NCBI GenBank assembly: GCA_950295325.1
Contig: OX485804.1
Span: forward strand, 7,130,001-7,194,000
DNA: 64,000 nucleotides
Source: Polytrichum commune
Taxonomy: Eukaryota; Streptophyta; Polytrichopsida; Polytrichales; Polytrichaceae
Reading direction: 5' to 3'
Part shown: positions 10,136-21,715 of the stretch, one piece after another
How positions within the stretch are numbered: position 1 is the first letter of the stretch
Layout: the number at the start of each line of letters is the position of its first letter
Notes under the pieces: model-generated
The model's input: the letters and a program-made list of their open reading frames with translations, nothing else
Told to the model about the DNA's origin: nothing
Databases searched by the model: none
Made by a program: the position numbers and the translations under genes

Positions 10136-10946
10136 GCACATCAATCTCCTTTAGTGGGGGAGAGACGCTAGTAGCACACTTAGCTTCGAGGTTAATTACT
10201 CCACAACATGAACTTGTTCTTTGGCTTGAGGGAATAAAGTCCAAACTTTAGTGGTGCAAAGAGAAAAGTATGAGATGAGGTCCTAGTCTTGTACTTGTGC
10301 TCGGTTAGTGGAAGAGGGGGAATAGACATGCCAAACTAGGTTGGGTAAGCCGAGTAATTGGGGGCCATGGCTAGGAGGGGCCTTGGATAAAACCAAGAAA
10401 CTTCTTAGTTGTGGGCTTGTCCGGGCGGGGACAAGGTGATGGCGCGTGCTCATAAAAGTGCTACCCGCGAGCTAACGAGAGTTGGCGCATGGGAGTCATG
10501 AACCCATGTCTCGAAAGAGCAAAGTGGGAACCGAGTCGGGCGGGACTTGGCATCACCCCCGTGCGATCGAGGCGTGGCTTAACAATGGAAAGCCATCTCG
10601 GAGTTGCAACCGAGACAACTTAGTGGAAGCGTTGAGGTCTCGCCTAGATGTGTCACGTTAGGCTAGTAGAGCCTAACGGGGGAGGCCCCAAAGGAGGGGC
10701 AACCCAAGTGAGTCCCAAAGTAGGTGGGTCTAGTATAGGTTAGGTCCTTGGATGAGAGATCCAAAGTCGCTAACGGACCACCTAGGAACGACACCTTTGG
10801 GACTATGCCAAATTTGAAGATGCATTGTGGGGGTCGCGCCCTAAGGTAAACACAATGCCGCACCATAGAGGATGGCAACTTGAGAATTGGTGTGCAGACT
10901 ACGAGTATAGTCGATGAGGGCATCGACTCCGCTTGGTGGGGGTGAG
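10136..10946 (+). other. R1 3' untranslated region
   Basis: Collinear with 7361-8174, including the G-rich tract just before the LTR. No sense gene seen. A 155-aa antisense frame (10663-11130) is again open. Confidence 0.7.
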
Positions 10947-11942
10947 TGTCGCGCACCTCTCCATGAGGAGTGCCCGAAACACCATGGGCACAAGGGGGAC
11001 CCCGGAGTGACACCCGGGACTTGTGGCGCCATTGGTGAGAGGGCCCAAGTGATCCTAGTGTGGGTGAGGTCCCCGGGCGTTGGGAACGCCTCCCACCCAC
11101 GGAGACTAGGAGGCACAAGGGTAAAGCCATGAGCTATGCGTAGCTCATGGCGTGGTGATTCTAGAATGCTCAAGAACACCTCAATCCGAGGTGTGAGCTA
11201 GGAGTTATGGCCATTTGAGTGGGGCGCTGTCCCGGGACAGCGCCCTGCTACAGCAGTGCCTGGGAGTGATTCTCAGGACTGCCAAGGTTCAAACAGGCAT
11301 AACGTCCTCACCGCTTGCCCGAATGGGGCAAGTGAGGAGTCCATTGGCATCTACGTGAAGCGTAGATGAAGATGGAGTGGTTGGTTGCTGGAATCAGACA
11401 TCATACAAGGAAGTTATGATGGTCTGAAGCTGCTGGGGGCTTCTAGGCCCAGCGGCTAAGGGAAAATGTCCACTTGGCCCCAACTCTTGGTAGAGAGACA
11501 AGAGGTTGGTTGACGGTGGGGTAGGGGCCCCGCGTAGAGTCCTAGAGGCTTATATGGGTGAGGTGGTGTGGCCTCACCCACCCGAGGCCAAACGGCACGG
11601 CCTCCATTGGCATTGGCCTAATGTGAGGCCATAGTTGCCTAGTATGGTTCGGGTTGTTGTAGTGTTGCTCCGGCAACGCGATGATCAACATAAGATTGGA
11701 CTTCCATGGATGGAAGTCCACATCTAAGGATTGGTTACCGATTAAAGGGGTTGGCTAGCGATTGAAGGGGTGAGTCCCGAAAGCAAAGTAGGAGGGTTGG
11801 TTCCCCTCCTATGCACTATAAGGTCCGGGGTGAGAGGAGCTAACCATTAGCATGGCGGTATGCGAATGGTTAGCGCTCGTAACCTTTGCTAGGAAATGAA
11901 AATTGGCAAGATGGTCAAGGAGGGCTAGCAAGGGTTGCGACA
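10947..11942 (+). repeat. R1 3' LTR (996 bp)
   Basis: TGTCGC and GCGACA ends are intact. It is about 20 bp longer than the other LTRs because TTGGTTACCGATTAAAGGGG (11731-11750) is followed by a diverged copy of itself (11751-11770). It ends inside a TNP2 transposase frame. Confidence 0.95.
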
Positions 11943-12942
11943 GGCGTCTTACTAATCCATCCGTGCTTTTATTCTTTGCATGCCACGACATAAGCTCGGA
12001 TATTGCCGGCGTACGAAACATACGTCTAAGCCGTGGAATCAAGGGGAAGTGTCTTAGGACTTTCCAAGGTCTTCGTTTTTGGGTCTCGTCTTTATACCGC
12101 AGTTTTTTACACCTTGGACAAGCTGTTGGATCTTTGTATTGCCCCCTAAATAGCACACACCCTGCTTGGCATGCATGAATTGTGTTGTAATTCAATCCCA
12201 ATTTCTAAATCAATACTTTCGCGGCATAATAGTTTTTGGGCAATAGATTCTCACTTGGAAGTAGGTGTTCGCGAAACAGAGTGAAGAGTTGATCCGCAAA
12301 CTTGTTGCTCACGCCGTGTATCGTGCATAGTGTCATTATAAGAATTGTCGCAGCCAGTACTGACGATCTCGCTCCATGATACAACTCCTCCATGGCCTCC
12401 TCCAACACTCGTGGGTCGTCATTGCCCCCTTCTTCCTCACTACTGCAAGCATTAGCACCCATTGGTTCATCGTCTTCCTCGTCATCGGATTCATCATCAA
12501 GAACATTGTACAATTCGTCCACAATGTTCAATGCATCCATAACTATGTTTCCAATGTCGGACTCCAATGGATGGGCTACGACAGTAGGATCATCACGTTG
12601 CTAGAATGTGTCCTCGACCATGCCACGCATATCCAGCCCTGCATCAAACCCTCCATTGGAGGCCGCAGAAGGCCTCCTGAACTCCTCTTCCCATTCTTCA
12701 TCGGACGAGTCCCTCGTTCCCGGGCCCCTCCAAACTCGAAATGACGGTTCCCTTCCATTGTTTATTAAGTGATCCTTTACCTTTGCCAAAGAGCATTGAA
12801 CTCTGCCTTTGCATCTACAGCATGGGCAATGGACTCGTTTTAAATTGTATGATGTCACCCTCTCAAGCTCCCTCCGCCAAAGACGGTCATCGCGATGTTG
12901 TTGGCGTCTTCTGTCTTCGACAGGAAGGCTACGGCAGTCCAT
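11943..12942 (-). pseudogene. CACTA (En/Spm) transposase TNP2, N-terminal part, broken by R1
   Basis: Read on the minus strand from 12942 this is one frame with two TAG stops (12601-12603 and 12205-12207). The N-terminus has the transposase-associated zinc-finger-like pattern CPCCRCKGRVQC, then VKDHLINNGREPSF. An acidic stretch follows, then HGVSNKFADQLFTLF, CPRCKKLRYK, LRHFPLIPRLRRMFR and MSWHAKNKSTDGLVR, all typical of the tnp2 family before its catalytic part. The frame ends at the R1 LTR. The transposase would cut and paste a CACTA element; this copy cannot, as it is truncated and has two nonsense codons. Confidence 0.85.
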
Positions 12943-15900
12943 TGAAGCTGCAACAAAGTGTTGACAACGACTAGCGTTATGATGAATTCAGTAAAACAAC
13001 TGCCAGGCTGGAAAACCACAGTAAAACGACTGCCCTAACGACTGTGAATTACTATTGGGTTTGTGGAGACTACGTCGCACAACTTCATGTTACAAAATGT
13101 TCCGGCCAGCTGTAACAATACTTGTTCCCCTCTGCAAGTCTGAGCATATCGTACACAGTTGATGCAGAGACACAGAGAGAGAGAGAGAGAGATCAGACCT
13201 CTCTCACGTCCACGGAGGCAGGCATGGACAGGTCAAGTATAGAGATGTCGAAATTCAGCATGGGCTTTTCCGACAGGAGGACGCAACTGCGGTTTACATG
13301 CCAATTTCTCAAGCCAAGATATCGATTAAACAATTTTCCATGGTTTGGCATTTTCCTTTATCATCTACTGATGTTTGAGAATGTCTGCAACCCCTAATCT
13401 ACACTTACATCACTTTTGGCATTTCATAAGTGCAACAGTAATGGAAACCAGGGCAAATTCAAAGTGCATTATGTACACATGTAACTGCGGTAGTTCTCTC
13501 AACACCAAAGTTGTGGAATTGATGAACTATACTGAAACACCAATGGTGTACATCATTCAAAGGCCACAACGAACGCAAGCATTCTTGCTTGCCACAATTA
13601 CCCTCAGGGGATAGTAACACCTCCCCACACCCCCGAATTGGATTCTCCGCAATCAACAACTCTTTAGTTGACTAGGTAAGAACTCATGTAACAAAATAGA
13701 GCTCATGATATTTGTGTCCAGGTATTGGAACTGCAGTTATCATAAAATGTAACAGGTAATGGATAATCATAATACAATGGACAATACAAATGACACTAGC
13801 GTTATAGCTCAAAATATGCCCTTTTGTTCTTCAGGTGGTAATATACTACTCATATCTGCCGGGCAAAGTAGCGACTTACCAGACAGTGTGCTCCTGTGCT
13901 GAATATGGCGTTGATAAACATGCACGACTCTTGCTATTCCATCTCCTGAGCACCAAAATACATCCACCTTAGTGTCTTCCTCACTTATGGGAGTGAATTG
14001 TGCTTGAAGCAGCCATTCACACCACCACACTGCAAGATTAATGTTATTTACTGGTACACTAATTTGATCAGACTATCTAGACTTGCGTGTTACTATTCGG
14101 AGTCCCATATCGCTATTCCTATTATATGTAGGGATGATGTAACCATTTTTGTCATTTAAATACATGTTTTATAATATGCATACAACCTATTGAACTCTCG
14201 TCTTCATAAATTGAACTCTCGAATAAGACGTTATTGCACTGTGTAATTCCATCTAGCAACACCACACTGAGTATGATAATCGGTGCTCTCACTGTTTAAG
14301 CACTCTCCCAATTTTGCAATTGCAAAGAAGGTAACTGTGAAAAGGATCTGTGAAAAGGGAAATGTGAAAAGGAAATAACATCTTCCTAAGGCCCCTCCAA
14401 ACTTGGACACATGGCGACTAAGGTGGACAAGCCTAAGGTAGAGGGTCCATAAGGGGCCCGCATTCTTCAACCAACCCCTACATTCCAATGGTATGTGGTC
14501 CGGTGAGGATCAACATAATAAAAATGTCAATTGAGAAGCGATTGTATTATGTCTTAAAAATAATAAAAACTATTATGTACTCAACAACGAATATAATCGG
14601 GAGGTTTTTTTTATCCAATTGAGAAATCAACAATGACATACTTCCGATAATGGTAACTAAATGAAGGGAGGTGCGAGGGTCGATTTCATTTTTGAAGATG
14701 TTTCCATCATGGAACACAAGAACTGTTGACCGGATATGATTGGGAGGAGCTAGAAAATAAAACACACACAAAGTGAATATCAAAGTGAAGATTCACATGT
14801 TCAATATATGACAATATAGGTTTCTCTTCTAAACACATGGTTGTTTGATATCCATTCTTAGACCCACATCTAACCACATACCACTCAAGAATAGGTGTCC
14901 GATTGTGAGAAATGACCTAATTGAGCACACCTGTCTTATGGAGTTGGAAGTTCTACGTGACTGTTTCTTAAGTAATGAAGGTGATAATATAGCTTCAACT
15001 TTTGCCTATAAGTTGATTACGGCTTTTCCTTCATTGAACCAGGCTTAACTTTTAAAGGATAGGGGCCATTGGTTTGCATAATAGTAAAGTGAGTTTTTTT
15101 ACTAAAGTGAACTATACGTACTCTAACTTTGGGAAGAAATAGACATGGGGGTGAGCTCAGGCCATCGAGAGGTTGCTATGTATGAGCTACAAGGAGAGGT
15201 GGTTTGTGCCCTCTTTGTTTTGTGGTATTCTTGACCTCAAGAGCTCTCCTAGCAACTCAACTTCTGGCTAATGATTATTTCATTTTCTTGGTATTACCTT
15301 GCAAGTTTCTTTGCATGTTTTGAATTTAATCCAAAACATAACATATATGAAGAAACTTTAGATAGTTGTGTGATTGTTGGACATACTTCGGGCTATGGAA
15401 GGGAAATGCCGGCCCTGAAATCTATTGCGTCTATATAACCCAATTAATCTGGCTCCAATTACTCTGTCTCCCTGTCAATCTGTTTGGAATCCCCTATTAT
15501 TAGGTTACAAAATGTTTGCATCCGAATTGAGTTTAAGTACAGGGACGTTGGAGTTCCACATAACACCAGAGTGACGAGTTCAACTACCACAGGTGTTCAT
15601 GCCCTTTGAGAGAGAGTGATTAACACATTCCTAGCGGACTACACCCATTAACCTCGTAGTGTGCAATTACAATATATCCTAGTCGTTTAGGGAAATCTAG
15701 TCATTGGCCAGTTGGTCCTCTCCAACTGCGACATCCCCACCGTGCCGTGAATTCTAGCCGTTGAGCGGCGTGGGTTAAGAAGCAGTAACTACAAGGATAG
15801 GATGTACAATTTGAATGACTCCATTTGCTAAATGGGCTGGAGGTGGCAATGACACGCTCCAAGCGTAGTTAGTGGCTTGGACCCCCAGATCGGCCTTCTG

Positions 15901-16740
15901 TTTGCGTAGAAGGATTGTGCCGCGCCGTGAATACCGGCCACACTTGGTCGTGTACCACTGAAGCTGTACGTGTGTGCATTCGACGTGTTAGAACAAGTCC
16001 GATGCCATGGCAACCGGCCATGCACGTGCCACACAAAGTTACTGCGATGGAAAAGAGCCGAGCGGGATTAGCGCGGACGAGGATACGGATGGGGACAGGT
16101 GCTCATACGAGGAGCGACGTAACAAGAGGGTGGCGAGGATGCGAGAAATGATGTTGCCGTTGGAGGTGGCAAGTAAAAACTGGTGAGTCCAACTTACCTC
16201 GCAAGGTGCTGTCGCGGCGTCGTTTGTATGTCGGTACATACGATGTCCTCACCGTCTCCGCTCCTCCTGTCGCGGAACAGTGTTCGCAGTAAAAAAACCA
16301 TGTGTGCGTCGATTAGGGTTTACTGTCCATTGTCGCTCTCCTGACCGATCCCGGCCACGTGGCTGCTGGACCCACATCCAGATGGACGGCGTGGATTCAA
16401 TCCCTGTCCGCCTCCATGGGCTCGCTCTGTGTCTCCATCACCCCGGCCTCGCTCTGCGACGCTTTTTTCCCGGTCCCTTGCGAAGAGCTCCGCTCCGTGG
16501 TGTTGGCGAGTGTGGGAGTGCCTGCGAGCTCGGAGCCTGCAGATTGTTTGTGCTCGCAGTTTTAGGGTTAAGGGTTGGGAACACATGGTCGCTGAATCAC
16601 TAGAGCTTACATTTTCAAGAGGGGGTAGTGTGGTTGCTAGCTTCCGAGGTGATGTTACTGCTATAGTTATTTGCTTGATGTTTGCTTGCTTGCGATCTGA
16701 TGTTATTGCAGCATGCTTATTGTGTTAATTGCTTGTGCAG
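12943..16740. other. No gene recognised
   Basis: AT-rich, non-repetitive sequence between the divergent TNP2 and Transposase_24-like genes. I see no conserved protein, LTR or tRNA. A GC-richer stretch near 16250-16560 just upstream of the first supported exon could contain a promoter and leader exon (ATGs at 16280 and 16359 begin unrecognisable frames). Confidence 0.5.
13174..13192. repeat. (AG)n microsatellite
   Basis: Uninterrupted AG dinucleotide run of about 19 bp in the intergenic stretch. Confidence 0.9.
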
Positions 16741-19323
16741 GCGTGACACTTTGGTAGGAGCACGTAAGCCTGCAACATCTAGTGTTGTTCCACTCCCACC
16801 TGCACCAGTGCGCCGGAGCCGCAGACTGGCGCCCACGACAATAAGGTTAGGAGATTTCCAAGATCCCAAAGACATGTCGGGAGACGAGGAGTCCGCAACG
16901 ACGAAGACTGAAGATGACTACAGTCCAGGTTAGTTTCTCTAACGCATATTCTTTTTAGGGTTCCCACCCGAATGCAGATGACATACTTAATAATTCCTGA
17001 ATTCTGTGTTCGGCTCTTGAAAGGATGGTTTTTGGAGTGTCCTCATTCTATGGCATACTTGGTTAGTCTGCACTCTGGGTTCATCCAGAGTTGCTTGATG
17101 TCGGGCTTGCTTTTAGGTGGTGGTTAATTTGTTTGTGTGTGCTTTATGTGGGGTGCATTGGGGTGCTTCGATTTGGGATTTGTGACCTTATACATGGTGT
17201 GACAGTAAACCCAAAACCCTAAATCTTAAGCCCATATACTGTCGACAAGCTGTAGTCGATTTTCAGAGTACTCAGAGTACTCGAAAAACCCTAAATATTA
17301 AGCCCACATACTGTCCATCACAGTAGTCGAATTTCGGAGTCATCACAGTAGTCGAATTTTGGAGGCTTCACCTCAGTCGACTTTTGCTCATTCATGTACC
17401 GCGCCGTCTCTCTGTACCCAAGCCTGCAATGTTTGGAACACTTGGAATAAGTCAGGGGTATGTTTGTTGGAGTGAGTGCTGAAATTTTGTTTGGTTTGCC
17501 CCGAGGGAAATGAAAGGAAGGGAAGGGAAGGGAAGGAGGTCAGTTTCGCTTGGTTGGACAATTGTGGGGTCGTTAATAGGAGAATTTTAAAGGTGATGAC
17601 GACAACGACTTGTATGGGTGCATACTATATGATTATCAGGCTCAGTTTTTACATAGGATACCCAAGCGTGTCCGATTCATTGATATTATTTGGTTTTATG
17701 TTTATATGTTGCTGTTGGTTTGGCATTTCCAAGTGGCAATGAGAAGAGTAAGTGCTCAAGTGTGTATGGTTGAATGGGTTTGCTGCCTCCAACCGATATA
17801 TTAATGGCTCTATATCTGCCCATGTTATTTAACTGCACATGACTACCTACAGTCTCCTAAAAATCTACTGTCCTCACATTTGTGTTCGAATATTGACTAT
17901 GGAGTGCTTAAGAATGTTTTAAGACGTAGTCCGATTTCTTTAAAAGCACGTGTTTTTTTGGTGTTTGTTATTTGATCCTCGCCTCTCTGTACACCACCCA
18001 AAATATAGGTGTCCAATCAGGAAAGTAACAAAATATCACCCGCATACCTTATGAACGATTCGTTGCATCCATGCATGAAGTTTGGTCTCTCAAATTGGGC
18101 GGGTTGATGAAATTCCTTAGAATCATTGAATTTTGAGTTTCTTTGGTGTTTCTCCTGATATACAACCACCCTTTAGCCCCTCTTTACAAAACCAAAAGAG
18201 GTTAAGAGATCGAAGTAATGAGCATCGTTGTATTTGTTCACTTACAACAATAGTCGTGATGTTTACCACTGACCGTGCTTACAATGCTATAGGCTAACTT
18301 GACTATGGTTGTTCACAACCATTGTTGACATGCTGTTTGTGAACATTCATTAGTAATGCACTATTTTAAAATGAACTGCAACCAAAATCCTTAAGCAACT
18401 GTAAATCATGTTGGAAAAAAAAACACAACTGATTGTGGCTATTCTTTTTTGGGGCATACTTTTCTACTAGTCATGCCAAGTTAATTCGGACAAGCCGCTT
18501 AGAAGTGTACAGAGTTTGAGTCCTCATTATGGTGCTTGACTATGTATCGCCCCCCTGCTTGGACCCTCTACTTATTCATTGACTACATGATGTTTTATTG
18601 AAGTTTGGCCATCTTTGATGGGATGAAACCTGATCTTATTGTACACTCGCCAGCAAGCCAATCTTTGCTAACATTGTTCATTTGGGCTTCGTTGCAAAAT
18701 GTTTCCTAGCCAACTGCATGAATGGGCTAGATTTCCCGATTAACCCCATTTTTCGCTCTCCCTTACACGCTATGCATAGTTCAGTTGCTTTGATGTGGGG
18801 TCGTGCATTGCTTTTAATCGACCGTGCTATTTATATTGACATTATTGTGGATTCAATGTTATTTGCTGGTGTTATTTACTTAGAGATTCTAATAGCATGA
18901 ATTAAATGATGCTCGTGTTTGTTACTTTGATTGTCTATCTGATAGGGTCAAACTACATGCTCAATACTTGTGTTCCAATTTCTGTTCAGTGACCAAAGGC
19001 TCCGCCGTTCAATACGCCTTTACAACTATTGCTGAAGTCGTTGTTTAGTCCCAGTACGTACATATATGCATGCTCTTTCAGGCGTTATATAGTCGTTGAA
19101 TGGTAGCTGCAAACTTACCGAACAGAGGCTAGTACCATACCCAGAAACACGTCGAAAGCCTAGAATGTAGGGTTGTTTGCGAGTCTGATAGTTCGCGAGC
19201 AGCTACTATACTGACTTGGCATCTGCAGATGAGGAGGAGGACGAAGATCTCAGGTCCATGCAGGGGGCTACCGTGGAGTGTGAGCACAATTCCCCCTCAC
19301 CCTTCAATTGCGTCCTAGTCCGG
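16741..19323 (+). CDS. 5' exons of a CACTA second gene (acidic N-terminal region)
   Basis: Two exons fit GT-AG rules and join in phase. 16741-16928 follows TTGTGCAG, ends before GTTAGT, and encodes RDTLVGARKPATSS through APVRRSRRLAP and MSGDEESATTKTEDD. 19229-19323 follows ATCTGCAG, ends before GTGAGG, and encodes DEEEDEDLRSMQGATVE. The exon join makes a GAT codon. The composition is basic then strongly acidic. A start at Met 16874 is possible; an upstream exon is equally possible. The link to the exons at 21716-23950 is inferred from strand and position. Confidence 0.5.
17214..17385. repeat. Intronic GTAGTCGA and AAACCCTAAA repeats
   Basis: Two diverged direct repeats carry AAACCCTAAAT, TTAAGCCCA and ATACTGTC. 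Several CAGTAGTCGAATTT or TAGTCGATTTT motifs follow. AAACCCTAA is the plant telobox. The TAGTCG core recurs in the CACTA subterminal region at 36033-36652. Confidence 0.6.
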
Positions 19324-21108
19324 GTGAGGGTTCATGAGCCACATTCGAGTTAGCAAGTCTCAAGTGCAACAAGGAAGAGATTGGGAGAAGTGGTGTGTAT
19401 AACACCCTTTTCTTAATTTATTAAAACATGCAAGCATTTACAAATGCTTGATTGTCATACAACCATTCAATTGAATGCATTCCAAGTCTTCACCTAATCT
19501 CACCTCCTCTCCACAACCGGAGAATCCAGCTCACATTCTACCCCAACGTCACACACATTCCTACCCGAATCAAAACCTTAAAAATTATTCACTAACCTAA
19601 GCCCTCATTGTCTCCTCCTTGCAGTCTCACTGAAACTCTCCCCTAGCCACAAAATATGTTTGAGGTCCACTCCTCCTAATGCCCGTCACGAGCAGCTCCA
19701 GATCTCATAATTGTCATCCCCACAACGCCTGTAGCACTAACCAGCAGGTAGGCACCGAAACAGGGCTCGCAAAATTCACAGACTCCAATGACCCACGCAC
19801 ACCACGTCATAGAATCCCTCCACTCTAGTAGCTGGATGGCGGTACTCACCCACCGCTCCAGGATCAAAGGTGAGCCTCGTAATGGATTGAACTCCCCGCT
19901 TTCGGAATGAACCAATAATCCGAGGTTGCTTCAGCTTCTTGGCTACTGGATGCCCATCAGTCAATCACTCCCCTTGCTGGATTCCTTAGTAGGAAGGGCA
20001 AAAACATTCCCTCTCTACCGGGATGACAAGGGCGACGATAACAGCAATCAAAAGACTGACTATTGCCCCTCACCTTGCGGACTCAACGGTCGATGAAGCT
20101 GAGCCCACCCCAACAGAAACCCACCCTTGTGCCTCAGATGATTTGGGCTGGAATAATGCTCCGACATGGCCACCGCCACTTCGACTGCCGCTTGCGTGTG
20201 ACTTGCATGGCGGCCAGGTTAATCGAGAGGCCCTCCTCACCGGATCCTCCTTCCTTCCTTTCTCTGTCCCACCTCATTCTGGAGTTTGTGCGCCAACACT
20301 GGTGCCCGCTTCCAATCTATGTAGTTTCGGAAGGCCATGTGGCTCCATTCACCATTAATGGAACGGTAGGTCATCTGCATGCGGCCTCGCAAACTAATGC
20401 CCCTGACTTCATGAACTTTTGACCCGCTCTAAGATCAAGCATGTACCGCTCCGAACTCCGAGGCTCCTGAGGATTGTTGCCTCTGATCTGCGGATCCGTC
20501 TCTTCCGTCCTTGGTAAGGTGGTACAATTGGGATCCTGGGTAGTGATCGTGTTGTAAGTTTCCCCCCTCTGACTGTTGAATCCGAGGTCGAGGGAAACGG
20601 CTGCGCCACAGGACTTCTCAAGGAGATCTTCCGACTGCTCCTCCTGTCGTCTTCGGCTCGTTCATGCGCTCCCTTCGGTGACTCCACACGCCCACGCCGA
20701 CTCTTCCTATCTAGCTGCCAAGAACATCATCCCACAGAACGAAACACAACCTCCCTACCCCGAGCAACTCTATCGCCTTCCTACCTGACCTCTTTTCCCA
20801 ACATGGCAGGGCTTCGCTCTCTTGCCTCTTTTCTCTCCTCTCCCATTGCATTTTGGTAGGGCTTCGCCCTCTTGCTACCTCTCTCTCTCATCCACCTCTA
20901 AAAACTTGCATAATGAGCTCCCTACCTCCTACCTCCCGAGACCCCTCCAACCTCTACCTTTTTTCCCGGGTTGCCCGGCATCTTTCGGGCCGCCCGAGAG
21001 AAAAAACGGGTTGAGACCTTTTCCCTTGGCCTCTTCCCCTTCCAAACCCACTTTCCCTTTTCTTCAATTGACTTCTTCTCCCCCTAGCCTCATAGATAAA
21101 TAAAACTC

Positions 21109-21128
21109 ATAGATAGATAGATAGATAG
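21109..21128. repeat. (ATAG)n microsatellite
   Basis: About five perfect ATAG units. Confidence 0.9.
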
Positions 21129-21224
21129 GTAAATACATAAGATAAAAGTAACCCACCATAGTTGTTACCAAGTAATCACGCTTGCGTTATGGTATAAGTT
21201 GTGAGTCGTTATGGTTGTAGTCAC

Positions 21225-21420
21225 CAAGTCATGTTTCCTCGGTTGGTTGAGGGAGGGAATTTGTACGACACTTAAACGGTCCGGGTTCGACTCCCGTCGA
21301 GTTCGTGTGATCGTTTCATGTGTTACACATGACTTGGCGATGCTAGTGATTTCTAGGCAGGAAATTAGTATCCAACCAACCGGCTCTTACCCATCCTCCT
21401 GAGCTATCCGTGTAAATATC
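21225..21420 (+). repeat. Possible tRNA-derived SINE fragment
   Basis: CTCGGTTGGTTGAG (21238-21251) folds like a tRNA D-arm. GGTTCGACTCC (21284-21294) is an exact Pol III B-box inside a T-arm-like sequence, at about the spacing expected for a tRNA. No complete cloverleaf is visible. The 3' boundary is a guess, ending in an A/T-rich stretch near 21420. It lies in an intron or leader of the CACTA second gene. Confidence 0.4.
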
Positions 21421-21715
21421 ATTCAATAAATAACGGTCATCGTCATGACCCCTCCTTTTATTCTATTGGTTTTTCTTGGTCCTTTTAAGTATGTTTTTAC
21501 TAGACTCTCCATGAAACGCTTATGCCTTATTCCCCTTTAGTCCCCTAAGGTTAATTTCTCTCCAAGTTCCTAATCCTTTTTCTTAGCCTAATTCCACTGA
21601 GATATTTAACACCTTACCTTTCCCATCATCTGCTAGTTCTATCAAGCATGAAATCGACGTGTTAGCCATGTTTTTTTGTGATTAAGGATTAATGTGAGTA
21701 CGATTTCGGGCTCAC

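Larger units (their letters stand above)
1..11942 (+). mobile_element. R1: degenerate Ty3/gypsy chromovirus, 5' end outside the window
   Basis: The internal region runs from the window edge to 2313, is interrupted by copy R2, and resumes at 9150 through integrase, chromodomain, 3' UTR and a 3' LTR ending at 11942. Domain order (protease, RNase H, integrase, chromodomain) identifies a chromovirus. The 5' LTR is not in the window, so the target duplication cannot be checked. The right flank (GGCGT) lies inside a CACTA transposase reading frame. Many stops and frameshifts make this copy inactive, and its LTR is the most diverged of the set, so it is probably the oldest copy here. Confidence 0.9.
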
